Below, in pieces: positions 1 through 11,600 of a stretch of 64,000 nt of DNA; positions within the stretch are counted from its first letter, which is position 1, and the number at the start of each line of letters is the position of its first letter. Location: assembly GCA_022457155.1 (NCBI GenBank), contig JAJGOT010000435.1:452501-516500 (forward strand), in the 5' to 3' direction. Source of the DNA: Cladopsammia gracilis (taxonomy: Eukaryota; Cnidaria; Anthozoa; Scleractinia; Dendrophylliidae). A program made the translations under genes and the position numbers. A model generated the notes under the pieces. It saw only the letters and a list, made by a program, of their open reading frames with translations, ran no database searches and was not told where the DNA came from.

Positions 1-487
1 TACCTAACTCTATCTAACTCATCTTGCCAAATTTCAATCCATTACGATCGAACATCAGGAGTCATTTTATTTTAACATTTCTTTCCGAGAATTTACGGCC
101 GCCATTAATCAACCTTGTTCCAAGGCTTGGTTGCAAATGGGAAAAAGTGACGTCAAAGACTCAAACATACCTCACGGGTTGAAATTATAATACAACAAAA
201 AGCAACAAAAACTTTGGACTTGTTCTTCATGCAATTTTCTATGCTGATTGTTATTATAATTTCAACCCGTGAGGTATGTTTGACGGCACCTTCTCCCATT
301 CACAACCAAGCCTTGGAACAAGGTTGATTAATGGCGGCCGTAAATTCTCGGAAATAAATGTTAAAATAAAATGACTTCTGATGTTCGTAATGGATTGGAA
401 TTTGGCAAGTCGAGTAAGTAAGTCTAATAGTACACGAAAATGAAAAAAAAAATAAAAATCAAAAATTTGATTATAGGGGCACTTTAA
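1..487. mobile_element. Palindromic DNA element (copy A, left end cut)
   Basis: Long inverted arms around a short centre: CTCACGGGTTGAAATTATAA at about 171-190 pairs with its complement at about 253-272, and the arms extend outward over 1-195 and 251-430. It ends with ATAGGGGCAC and TTTAA. A second copy lies at 61570-62405. No coding capacity; a non-autonomous foldback/MITE. Confidence 0.85.
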
Positions 488-650
488 CATGTACTACACT
501 GATATACGGTTTGATTTGTGCATGTTTTTTTTTTTATGAGATATGAGAACCCCGCTAGGGGGTGTAGTAGTTTATTAAGGCTCTACTATCATATCTCCAG
601 GTCAGCAAAGGAAAACTAAATTACAATAAGAACAACAAATAGAACAGTTT

Positions 651-911
651 TCAATTGAGTGTCGAAAGTAATTACACAATTGCTTTGGTTTTGCATTGCT
701 ACGCTTTGTGATTGGCTAAAAAATCTCGCGCCACTTTCTCGACCAATCAGAAGTAAAACCAAAACCAATCGTGACTTGCTCGCACGCGTTTTCCCGCGCT
801 TGGCGCCCCTGACATGTAATTGCTTCGAGCTCTGATTGGTTCATTGGATTGTTTACGACTGCTGTGATTGGTCAGAGTAATTACTTTGGTTTTGGTTTTA
901 CGACACTCAAT
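651..911. repeat. Interspersed repeat with clustered CCAAT boxes (copy 1)
   Basis: Ends are inverted (TTGAGTGTCG at the left, CGACACTCAA at the right). Contains about six CCAAT/ATTGG boxes. The reverse-complement copy is at 11415-11720. Spurious ORFs run across both copies. Confidence 0.8.
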
Positions 912-1113
912 AGACCTCTTTAGCTTGTACATTTTGTTTTCCCAATGTAGGTCATGTGATGTTACCCTAGAGAACTGTTTCTTTTAAATTTTAATTTCTT
1001 CACGTGCATATGTATGCATAATTTATGAAAAGACAAAGAACAAATTCCCTTGAGAACATCACATGACCTACAATGGGAAAACAAAATGTACAAGCTAAAG
1101 AGGTCTATTGAAA
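908..1113. mobile_element. Foldback MITE
   Basis: About 70-bp inverted arms: ATAGACCTCTTTAGCTTGTA at 911 pairs with TACAAGCTAAAGAGGTCTAT at about 1088, with GGTCATGTGATGTT and its complement further in. Directly abuts the CCAAT-rich repeat. Confidence 0.85.
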
Positions 1114-1560
1114 ACTGCTCTAACAGCGCTAACATGTGGTAACTATTTCACAATAAAAGATAAAATACAAGAGCGAGAAAAAAACGATGTTCCGGGAAGC
1201 CGGGTCAACCTCGCTTACTGGGGACCTGTCACAACAACCCAATATTCGCGGACTGCGCAAAAGACGAAAAAAGGTGAGGCTCATTACAACTACTGCCATT
1301 ACCACAGAAGTAAAGGTGTAAACCAATGGAAGATGCCTAAGGGCGGGTTATCATTACCTGTGGTGTATAAACACTTAAGCCATCTCCCACAAATCCCAAC
1401 ACTCCTTTAGTAAAAGCCACTGTAGCACTGCTCAGCTCTACTTTGTTTCTACCTAAGATTCCAGCAAAAATCAATTAAATTATTGATATACAATGCAGCA
1501 AGTTTCCTAAAGTATTTTGTTTATCTTATAGGTTGTTGAACCATGCAGTCAGGCAGCTGA

Positions 1561-1803
1561 ATTAATTCTGATTGTTACTGGATAATTAGGCGTACATAGG
1601 CGTATCTCCACCCACTTGTAACTGCTCTGTGGTAGTAGCCAACTCGAAAGCTTGGCTCCTTTGGCTACTACACACTCTTCTTTTGTTATGTTTAATTCAA
1701 TGTCTAGTTAGCTCTGTTCTTACTTTTTTTTATTTCCTTAATGTTGGTTTATTGTAATAATTGAATAAGTGTGAATGAATGAACTTGAACTTGAACTTGA
1801 ACA
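1561..1803 (+). repeat. Probable retroelement 3' end with TTGAAC-type tail
   Basis: Internal hairpin GTAGTAGCCA..TGGCTACTAC, then A+T-rich sequence ending in GAATGAATGAACTTGAACTTGAACTT. The simple-repeat tail resembles LINE (L2/CR1-type) or SINE 3' ends. No protein remnant seen. Confidence 0.45.
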
Positions 1804-1835
1804 GTGTATCTTTGCTTGACAGCCATGTGTCAATG

Positions 1836-2157
1836 AATTTAAGTAATGCTCCACATAAGAACTATAGTAAACTTAATTGTTCTGCGGCATTGGCTCTTCC
1901 CCACAGAATATCTTTAGTTTCGAGAATAGAGGGGGATCTGATGGTTCATAATTGAACGTCATTATAAAAATAAAGAAAATCCATTTGCGTCAAATAAATT
2001 TTAGGAAATGTTCGGGCTTAACCAATCAGAATAGCAAAAGACAATGGCTAATAATTTTGCTTCTTTGATGAAGTTCCGAAGTACAATATCTTTTAAAATT
2101 TGCATGTTGTGCGATTGGGTCCCAAATTACTTGAAACCTTAAAAAAATTAGACTTAA
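1836..2157. repeat. Interspersed repeat (copy 1, split by an insertion)
   Basis: Near-identical to 8943-9252 over about 310 bp. Its continuation (CCATCGTGCATTGCCGTT) resumes at about 2692-2755, so 2158-2690 is an insertion relative to the other copy. Confidence 0.85.
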
Positions 2158-2229
2158 GCCTGGTTCACACGTGCGACGCAAATGCAAACGCAAGGAATGG
2201 AAAAATTTTCATTTCCTTGCATTTGCATT

Positions 2230-2683
2230 TGAGACATTTAGCTACAGGTTTTCGGCTTGCAAACGTCAAACCGCAAACGTCTAGGAGTCACGTGACCAGG
2301 CGCTGACTTCACGTTTGAGGTTTTCAGTGCACGTTTTCGACGGCAGGAGGTAGGTTTTCACGTTCGTAATTTCCCTCAAGGTTTCTTTGCTTTTCTTTTC
2401 AGTTATCTCACGTATTGACGGTACAAATATGTAACGTAGTTATATGTCTAGATATACAAAAGAAATATAAGTCGAAACAGTGCATGTTGAGCATTTTGTC
2501 TTCTCTCGAAACACAAGCATTTGCACAGGAAGTAAATCCAATATGGCGGCGATCAACACCAAGCGAGTGAAAACCTCTGCTAAACCGGTAAAAGTTGAGA
2601 TACGTCGAACGCCGAACGCCTAATCTGAAACTGCCATTTGCAGTTTGCCGTTCACGTGAAAAACCTATAGCTAAATGTCTCTA
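2230..2683. mobile_element. TIR element inserted in the 1836-2755 repeat
   Basis: Terminal inverted repeats AGACATTTAGCTACAGGTTT and AAACCTATAGCTAAATGTCT. About 450 bp, non-coding. A short palindromic stretch (CATTTCCTTGCATTTGC) precedes it. Confidence 0.7.
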
Positions 2684-3743
2684 ATGAAAAAAGGTTAAAA
2701 TTCCATCGTGCATTGCCGTTGAGCACTATCCTTCTTAGGCGGATCATTACTTAAAATCAGAAGCAGAACGGGGGCAATAGATTCCAACATTTTTAACTGC
2801 AGCCAATAGAATGTCGAGTACAGAACAATGAAATTTCAACTTGTTCACTCGTGAAGCTTTAGTTGAATCACAGGAAACCCAAGCGTAATGTTTGCATATT
2901 AATGATATTTGAAAATATAAGACATTGTATGGAATTTCGAATTCAACGTTTTAACCAATATATAAAATCAAAATTGCTGAATAAAATCGTTGAAACATTT
3001 ATTGGTGTTGTGTTCTATCTTTATTCAGTGTTTCTACGCTATTTGAACGATGTTTAGTCCATTTATCTTACCTTGTATAATATAATGGAAAGGAAGAAGA
3101 GTTCGGTCGCTTTCGGCGTTCGACACGTGTCCACAAATGGCTCATTTTTCGCACAAAAATAGGTGCTGCTCCCATTCTGACTGGTCGTCCTCACAGTAGA
3201 ATAACGTTAAATTGCATTTCTTCGAACAACTTGAACAGCCCTTGTTGATTATGACGAACAAGCCGCTCCACAAAATCACATAGCACTGCAAAATAGGCGC
3301 CAGAGAGCGTGAAGAACGGAAGAGACCACGGATGCGCGGTCAACACTGGGTACCAGAGTAAGGTGAAGGTTTTGAAGAAATCATTTTGGTGAAAGTATTA
3401 AAAGTCTATTGTTGTATATGCCGAAAAATAGAAATAGTTAGTAACCAAACCTCGAACTCTGTGAACAAAAAAAATTCTAGTCCGGTAGTTGAGTTTTTAT
3501 TGTCAGGAATTCATCTCGAGGGAGTTGGATTTACTGTTTTGAATCGTCTGGAAAATTATAATATAATAAAGATAATTATAACTCAACTGCCGAACAACTG
3601 GAATATCGATGGATTTTCCGGCAGTGAAATATATGTTGAAGAATACGCCGTCACTGTACAGCCGATGCTCTTTTTATACAGTTTTGAATTTCTCTTTTAT
3701 TTAATTTTATTTCAATCCGAACCCAACGCGTGGAACTCAAAGT

Positions 3744-3893
3744 CTGGGTTTACCTCGGTGTAAAAACCTGTGACTTTTTCCTTTGTTTTCTACCTTTGTT
3801 GTCTTGCACTCTATTGTTTCAGTACCTTTTGTTTTCTTTGTTTCACGTCACTCGTGAGTTGGCAGGTTTTCACACCAAGGATGAGCCCAAAGT
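3744..3893. repeat. Interspersed repeat (copy 1)
   Basis: Matches 19476-19636 at high identity (GTTTACCTC then CCTGTGACTTTTTCCTTTG, ending CACCAAGGATGAGC). Family not recognised. Confidence 0.8.
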
Positions 3894-4304
3894 TTAAAAA
3901 GACGGTGGAAATCAAAGATCCGACAGCGCATAAACTTAATTAACCACGGCAGCAAATAAGCCGTGTTTTCGTTGTTTTCAAATCTGTAGGACACTTTTTA
4001 ATTTTCCTAAACTATGACCGTCGCTTTCACTGGTACTTATGCAGTTAAGAATGTCTTCCTTCGCTGGCGTCAAGTGTATTTATTTTCCAACCCCGCCGTT
4101 GACGCCGTAGAGAAAACTTGAATCTGTTACGAGCAAACAAATTATTTCAAATCCACCACTAGAACTTTTATTTGTGTAGACATACGGTACAGCCGTCGCA
4201 TTCCAAATTTCACACAGTTTGCAGTTTCTCTTTCATTTGAATCGCCGATATTTACCTTCCAAATCGCGCTGTTGAAACAAGTCAAGTTCAAAAGGGATAG
4301 AATC

Positions 4305-4960
4305 GAAATTAATAGACAAATTCGGCTAAAGGCGCTGTTACACTAGGCAATATTTCGTGCAACTTGTCTCGCAACAACTAAAAACTGTGCGTTGCGATGC
4401 TGCGAGACAAGTTGCCTGGAGGGTGTTACACTGGGCAATGTTTCTTGCAATTTATCTCGCTCGACGGTGACGAACAGCGGAGAGGACTGGTACGATTACA
4501 ACATGAGCAATTTCATTGCTTGAAGTCTCAAAACGTTGCGACTCAAGTTGCAGGAGACATGTTACACTACGCAACGCTTGAAAAATTCGTTGCGGCGTGG
4601 CGAGAATCGTTGCGAAAAGTAGAACCGACTTCTACTTCTCGCAACAACTGTGGCAACAAAAACAATCGCGAGAAATGTTTGTTGCGGGGTATGTTACACT
4701 GGACAATTTTTCATGCAACTTGTGTCGCAACAAAATTGCGAGACAAGTTACACGAAACATTGCCTAGTGTAACACCGCCTTCACGCATTGTTGTACCCAA
4801 TTCAAACCTTTTGGGATTAGAACTCTTTGTTCGTCATATATCCATATCAATGAAGCATTGACATGGAAATTATATGGAAATACTGTGAACAAAGGATGTT
4901 ATTCCCAGAAGGTTTTAATTGGGTACAACAATGCGTTAGCCGAATTTGTCTATTGGAAAT
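4305..4960. mobile_element. Two nested palindromic DNA elements
   Basis: The outer element has arms AATAGACAAATTCGGCTAA (about 4312) and TTAGCCGAATTTGTCTATT (about 4937), with inner arms around GTACCCAATT/AATTGGGTAC. A second element (about 4331-4784) with TIR TGTTACACTAGGCAAT/TTGCCTAGTGTAACA interrupts the left arm. A 154-codon ORF across the inner element looks like nothing known. Confidence 0.85.
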
Positions 4961-5069
4961 CTAACGCTACACCGCCAAAACTTGTATAGAGTGTTTTCAC
5001 TCACGTGGTCTGCAGCTATGCTAAGTTATTTGAACAAAACAGTCTTTGCATTAGAAAAGAGTTCAATCC

Positions 5070-5135
5070 CCACAGGATTAGCTTGGGACACAAATATGGC
5101 CGCCGTTTTATTGTTTTGGGACACCAACATGGCCG
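5070..5135. repeat. Two-unit tandem repeat with ATGGCCGCCGT
   Basis: TTGGGACACAAATATGGCCG and TTGGGACACCAACATGGCCG occur back to back about 31 bp apart. Confidence 0.6.
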
Positions 5136-5501
5136 CCGTGACGTTAAAATTTCATTGTTCTGTACTCGACATTTCATTTGCTAAAGTAAAAAATGTTGCT
5201 GGAATCTATTGTTCTCGTTCTGTTTTGTGATTGGTTAACTTTGTCTGGGTGACCCCGGTAACAGTAGCCGCACTGTGCACCTTTGTCCTTTATAACATCC
5301 TAAATACTGCAAGAACAGTAATAGGGAAGATATCAATGTCGTCACCAATTGTTATTAATGTGCCAACCAGAGCCTTATTGGCTGCCGAAACAAAGGGTTC
5401 TTTTGTTCCAGTGGTTCACACATTTGAATAACAAAAAGAATGTTTGTAAACAGATATCATCCCTATATCACCTGCAATACAGCAAATTGACAGCCACTTA
5501 C

Positions 5502-5610
5502 CAACAATAAATGTGTGAAAATCTTCAATGCCACAGCTTTCCATTTCACCACACAATGTATCCAGCTGATCTCTTTGTCCTTCAAAGTCCATGGGTCTCC
5601 AGTTTGCTTC
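5502..5610 (-). CDS. EXOC8: EXOC8 exon 17 (last one visible)
   Basis: Residues 574-609 plus one base: EANWRPMDFEGQRDQLD then GEMESCGIEDF, matching the MWRRMN..L..EMKSCGVSNFEQY region. The donor GTAAGT shows that the gene continues further left. A longer minus-strand ORF in another frame over this exon is a shadow. Confidence 0.92.
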
Positions 5611-8600
5611 CTGTAAAATCCGTCATCTATAATCAGCTTGTGTATGGGTGTCATTTAGGATCAATGAAAAGGAAACTATACACCTACAAATCAGGCTCGG
5701 AGATTTGTTTCTTGGGGAGTGAGAAAAAAACACGAGTTTAAAGAGTAAAGCTCAAGTGATGCTAAGAAGCAAGTGACTTTGAGGAAATCTTAAGAGACTA
5801 CAGGTCCTACAGTTAATGGTGAATACTTCATATTTCCCTGCTGCTGTACTGCTGCTCGTTTTAAACAACATTTTTTAAAAGAACCGACCCAAAACAAAGC
5901 TACATATTCAAGCAGTTAAATTCAGTGAACGTGAAAATGAAATCACATTACCAGCCTTATTTCTTTCTGAGTAAGCAGCTTGTGATTAACATTGTGAGAA
6001 ATGAAACATAACATTCAAAAAAAGTACAATTATTACTTTGAAACGTGTGACAATATAGTCTTGAAACGAATTTAATATATGAATCATAAGAGTGGAGTGA
6101 TACACATGCACATAAGTTGAGATTCTATTTGAGATGTAAAATAAGATATACTGCCGCCGCCGGGTAATACAGAAATCGACGTATCCGTACTTACCATGGC
6201 CCTGTGTCTTGCAAACTTTACCATCTGATCTCTAGTGTCCAGTAATGCCTTTGCAATGTCCCTCAGTAGCATCTGCTGCATGGAGAATGTCAAGTCCAAG
6301 CCTATATCATGCAGCTAAACAAGGCATGAAACAACACTATTATCAGCCAAAGGTTCTGTGAATGACTGGTGCCATGACACAATATTATTTATACTCTGCT
6401 TGTTTGACACCGTGGTGTATGAAATAATGTCATAGGTCCCTGAGGAATGATATCAGATGAGTATAACTGTACTTATAAAAAAACAACTTCTTGAAAGTAA
6501 CAAACTGTGTCACATGATGTGGATTTACCCTTGAGAACTGGCAAAAAGTCAGGCACAAGTAACATAGCCACACATCCTAAGGACTGTGTTCATGCCATTA
6601 ATAAATAATTTATGGTGCACATTGAAGGTCTTCTTTGATTACATGTTTAAAATACATGTAAGTACATAGAAACCCCAGAAGTATTCCATTTATATAATAG
6701 ATTGTACCATAAACCAGTAACCTTTGGTTACCTTCTAAAGTTTTTTTTTTATTTTATTTATGCCATGAATTGATTTTTGACGTTACATGTCACTCAAAAC
6801 TCTCTCCAAAAGACATACATGTATGTTATTGAGCAAGTACATTGTCCACAAGTGGACCAACATAAAGTTGAGATTCGCATAAAAACAAACACACTGTTTT
6901 TAAATCTGGACTGATAACCATTTAAAGAGGTTCAAGTGCCAGGCAGTTAAGATCAAAATGGACTGGTCTACAAAGCAACTAATCAAATCACATGATTCAA
7001 TCCAACTGGACTGCACAGCAGGAACATAATAAATAGTTTCATGCTGTTGTTCTAATTTGCCATTGATTGGGTCCTGCTTTCTTTTGTTATCACCTTTTCA
7101 CACTGTTGTTTGGCCATACTGACACACACACCAATAGCTGCCACACCCATCTCTCTACGGAACACTTGGCATGAAAAGCGAGACACAAAGTGCTGAAGTT
7201 CACTATTGGCCCACACGACAAAAGCTGTTTGGAAATGCAACAAAATCCATAAATTATACATCTTCAAAGTACGTACGTAATGCCATAGAATAGAATAGAA
7301 TAGAATAGAATAGAATAGAATAGAATAGAATAGAATAGAATAGAATAGAATAGAATAGAATAGAATAGAATAGAATAGAATAGAATAGAATAGAATAGAA
7401 TAGAATAGAATAGAATAGAATAGAATAGAATAGAATAGAATAGAATAGAATAGAATAGAACTTTATTTAACGTGGCACTCCACTTAGCTGAAAGCTACTT
7501 TACAGGAAGCCCACAAATGAGAAACAAATAGATTACAAAACAAAAGGAAAAATAAAATTTAGCTAATCTAAATTTAAAAATCTAAAATATCTAGAAATTA
7601 ATTATTTATCTATTAATACGTGTATAATTACAATTAAAATTACAATTTAAAAAAGCTACATAACTACAATGATTGCAATATTTAAAACACTACATAACGA
7701 ATACTACTTAAGAATTCCCTAGTGCCGGCCATGGCGCGAATCGAATCCGGCAGCGCATTCCATTTCTTTGCAGCGAAGTACCGAAAAGACCTTAGACCAT
7801 GCTTGGTGCTTCTTACTTTGGGCAATGAGAGCATGTTTGTGCCCCTAAGTTATACTTTGTGTCCTTTACTTTAAGTAGGTTCACAATGGGGGTCGATGCC
7901 TTCTCCTGAAAGCAACTATTTATTGTGATTAACATGTCCTGGATACGACGTCCCTCTGGTGTGCTATGCAAACCGATTCAATTTAGCAATCTATCGTAAT
8001 AGTTATTCTTGTCCTTATATACAAATCTAAGCGCACGTTCATTTACTCTATCTAATTTCTTGGTGTTCCTGGCTCCACAATGGTGCCATATCTGGCTACA
8101 ATAGTCGAAATGCGGTAAAATAAAAGCACGATATAGTGCTTCCTTGGTTCTGCAAGGCAAAACATTCTTAAGCCTATTCCAGGCATTAACTTGTCCTCCT
8201 ACCTTTCGGCAGATAGATGCAATATGAGAATCGAATTTCAACTTATTATCTAATGTTACGCCTAGTAGCTGTATCTCGCTAGAAACAGGTATGGATTTTT
8301 CTTCACATTTGCCACTAACCCAGTGGCAAATAAGATAATACACTGTTCTTGGTTTAGACTGAAACCTCTCAAGTGTTTGTCTCTTGTCTGCAAAGTAATA
8401 CTGCACTGTCTCTGAAAACGTTATTAAGAATACTAACAAACCAGCCAGTGTCTTCAAAGACATCAGAATCTGCAGCCTCAAATCAGTTCTGTTTTCTCTC
8501 TTGATAGAAAATCAGGCACGTAAAGACAGGACACTGGTTGTGACAATTTTCACCCAGTGACAAATTCACCTTAATATGAATGTTGCAATACACTGAGTAG

Positions 8601-11600
8601 TACTGACCTGAACTGAAGCCTCTGGTAGCAGAGAACACTTGATCAAACTCTTTGCCTGTTTCTATGATGCTACTGAAGAATGCACTTGACAGCTTAGCAA
8701 TGTACAGTGATGTAGCTCCTTCAATCTTTAGTTGTCTTATAGAAAACAAGAATTTGTTTAAATAAAAGGAGTAAGAGTTATAGTAATTACTACCAATAGT
8801 TTTGATGTGCCTCCATTATAATTAAAATTGCAACTTATGATCTTCATGTACATTACAATCATTATATTTGCTGAAATTCTACAGCAATGAAAACGTCATT
8901 CAATATAATGCTGATCTACACTTCTGGGTTTCCAATGTTGTTGTAATTAAGTAATGCTTCACATAAGAACTATAGTAAACTTCATTGTTCTGCGACATTG
9001 GCTCTTTCCCACATAGAATATCTTTGATTTGATTTTTGGTTCATAATTATATTTCATTTTAAAAATACAGAAAATCCATTTGCGTCAAATATATTTTAGG
9101 AAATGTTGTGCTTAACCAATCAGAATAGCAGAAGACAATAGCTACTAATTTTGCTTCTTTGATGAAGTTCCCCAGATACAATATCTTTTAAAAATTGCAT
9201 GTTGTGCGATTGGGTCTCAAAATACTTCAAACCTTAAAAAATTTAGACTTAAGTCACCTTGAACCTTAACTTTTTAGCGGTTTTTGAGTCTAGGCCAATG
9301 AGATCACTAGTTGTAACAATGAAAATAGTTGACATTCCATCGTGCACTGCCGTTCAGCACTATCCTTCTTATGCAGATCATTACTTAAATATGGACATAC
9401 ATATGTACCTAAGACTATATTTGATGGCCTCACTTCTGTTCCTTAAGAACAGCTGACATGCCTACAAAACAAAAACAAAGGAAGTGTATTACGTTAAGGT
9501 TCAGTTTGAGTCAAGAGGGTTAAGCTACCCAGGGATAAGGAATGGGACCTCCTTCGCATAAAAATAAACATGCATGTTGTTTATCTATTGCGGTTGACAC
9601 TGGAACACTACGACATTACTTTATTGCACTGATCATGATTTTGAGGTTAAAAAGTAAATAACTATTGTACTCTGGTTAGTTTTCATATTGATGAAGGAAT
9701 TAGGGACTGCAGTGCTTAGAAAATAATTTAAGCTTAAATGTGCGGGATTCCTTGAGCTTTCGCTATGTAAAAGAAGATACATGACTTTAGCCCGAGGATT
9801 AAAAATTGTGCACCCCAGTTTCTTACAGCTTGAACACACCTCAGCTGCTCTCCCCAGCCGCACCAATAATGACACAGCTCGCCGTGTGGCCCGTGGTCCA
9901 ACATGAAGTAAAAAGCTGCGACTGCAGTCCAGCTCATCAATAAGAGCATCTACTAGCAGCTTGACTCGACGATCCAAACGTACTCTGGTTGCATGAAAAT
10001 TACAAATTAATGATAATTTAAATTAATCAATAAATAAAACAAATTTAATAAAATCATAGTGCCATGAGCACCCAACAAACTTTGTTACAAGTTCTGTAAC
10101 TAACTTTACACTCCTGTGGTAAATACAAAGTGACAGGATTACATTTGATCGTGCTTAACTTTGTGAGGAGGCATGCCAGTCAATTGAATTTGCACTCTCT
10201 GATTTCCTAACTTGTAAAAAAGTTTTTTGGGTGCTCACTGTAAGGTAAAAGCCATCATCTTCATTAATACCACTGTAAACAAGGTTTCTTTTGAAACAAA
10301 TTTCACTTTGCACACTGTATCCGATTTGGATACAGTGATTGTCAGAAGTTCTCTGACAATCACTTATATCAGCTTTATACTGCAAGAATAGACATGAAAA
10401 TGGTTTTCTATTTCAATGCCACCATTAATTTTACTAAATATTCCGTAACATACATACTTGATTTCCTTTGCTGCCCGAGAGCTACTGTTCTCTTTTAAAT
10501 ACTGATTCGCTGAAAAACAATCAATTAAACATTTGTCATGTAGGGATCTGTCCTTATAAATTAAAACGAAGTACATGTATCTTTCTTGTAAGTGAAAATT
10601 ATGCTCCTACAACACCAAGAGGAAGATATCAACTGAAGTGAATTCTAAAACGGAGAACATTAAACCATACACATGTGATCAGTTTTTAGTAACTACTCCA
10701 AGACACAAGGAAATAGGTAAAAGTTGCAATAAAAGGCTTAATATATATAGATAGGCTGAGCCTAACAGCGTCGTTCTCTAAACAAGATCAACTAAGGTGA
10801 AACGTAACTAAGGTGAAAGGTTGGAAGCACAAGAATTAAGATTGACGACCGCGCTATTTTTCAATTTTAGCAATTCTCAAAAACAGTATTACATTTGGAC
10901 CGTACAAAAGTTCACAAAAACACTTTTTCTCCGTCTGGAATAACTGGTACGACTACTTTCCTAATAAAATACAGTTGTTGCTTGTCAAAAATTGCCCGAG
11001 AAACTGATTTGAAAATCAAAATTGCAAAAAATACACAAACATATTTGCAAAAGGCCACGCAAGTGAAGATAGAACTATAAAATCCAAGTCTTGTTTTGTT
11101 TACATAAAATCGCTTTTCAACCTATGTAATGAATGAACAAACACATAAAAATGGACAACACAATCTTCTTTCGAAAAATTTTATTCAAATCTCCATAAGT
11201 TTCTGTTTAAACGCAAAACGCGAACCATTTACAGTAATAAAATGAAAAGGTCGGAAGCACAAGAATTGAAGCACAAGATGCACAAGAAGCACAAGATGCC
11301 GCCCGCGAAACATTCCGCTGGCCATGACCATGAAAAATGACGAGCATGGGTTCTATGAGTATGGGGTTACGCGAGCTCCGCTATATCTTTTAATATTTTA
11401 TTTTATTAGCTTTTCTTCAATTGAGTGTCATAGAGCAGTTTTTATTTGAGTGCCGTAAAACCAAAATCAAAGTAATTACTCTGGCCAATCACAACAGACG
11501 CAGACAATACAATGAACCAATCAGAACTCGAAGCAAATTCATGTCACCGGCGCCAAGCGCGGGAAAACACGTGCGGGTAAATTGTGATTGGTTTTGGTTT

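Larger units (their letters stand above)
1..5501. other. Flank after the last visible EXOC8 exon
   Basis: Probably EXOC8 intron 17, since exon 17 ends at a good donor and ~115 family residues are missing. The listed repeats fill much of it; in the rest (1114-1560, 2756-3743, 3894-4304, 4961-5501) I see no exon, RNA gene or recognisable protein remnant. Confidence 0.5.

Noticed and set aside
1108..1410. 100-codon ORF
   Set aside because: Begins inside the arm of a foldback MITE and has no family resemblance.
3386..3763. 125-codon plus-strand ORF
   Set aside because: No recognisable domain, no splice context, and its end overlaps a dispersed repeat (3744-3893).
4397..4861. 154-codon ORF
   Set aside because: Runs across nested palindromic transposon sequence; the peptide shows no domain.
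5231..5431. Region considered as the next EXOC8 exon (minus strand)
   Set aside because: The open minus-strand frames do not match the expected GDDCW or FPELH segments and no splice signals fit the required phase.
5463..5654. 63-codon minus-strand ORF over 5502-5610
   Set aside because: Wrong frame; the real EXOC8 exon is in a different frame with splice sites at 5610 and 5502.
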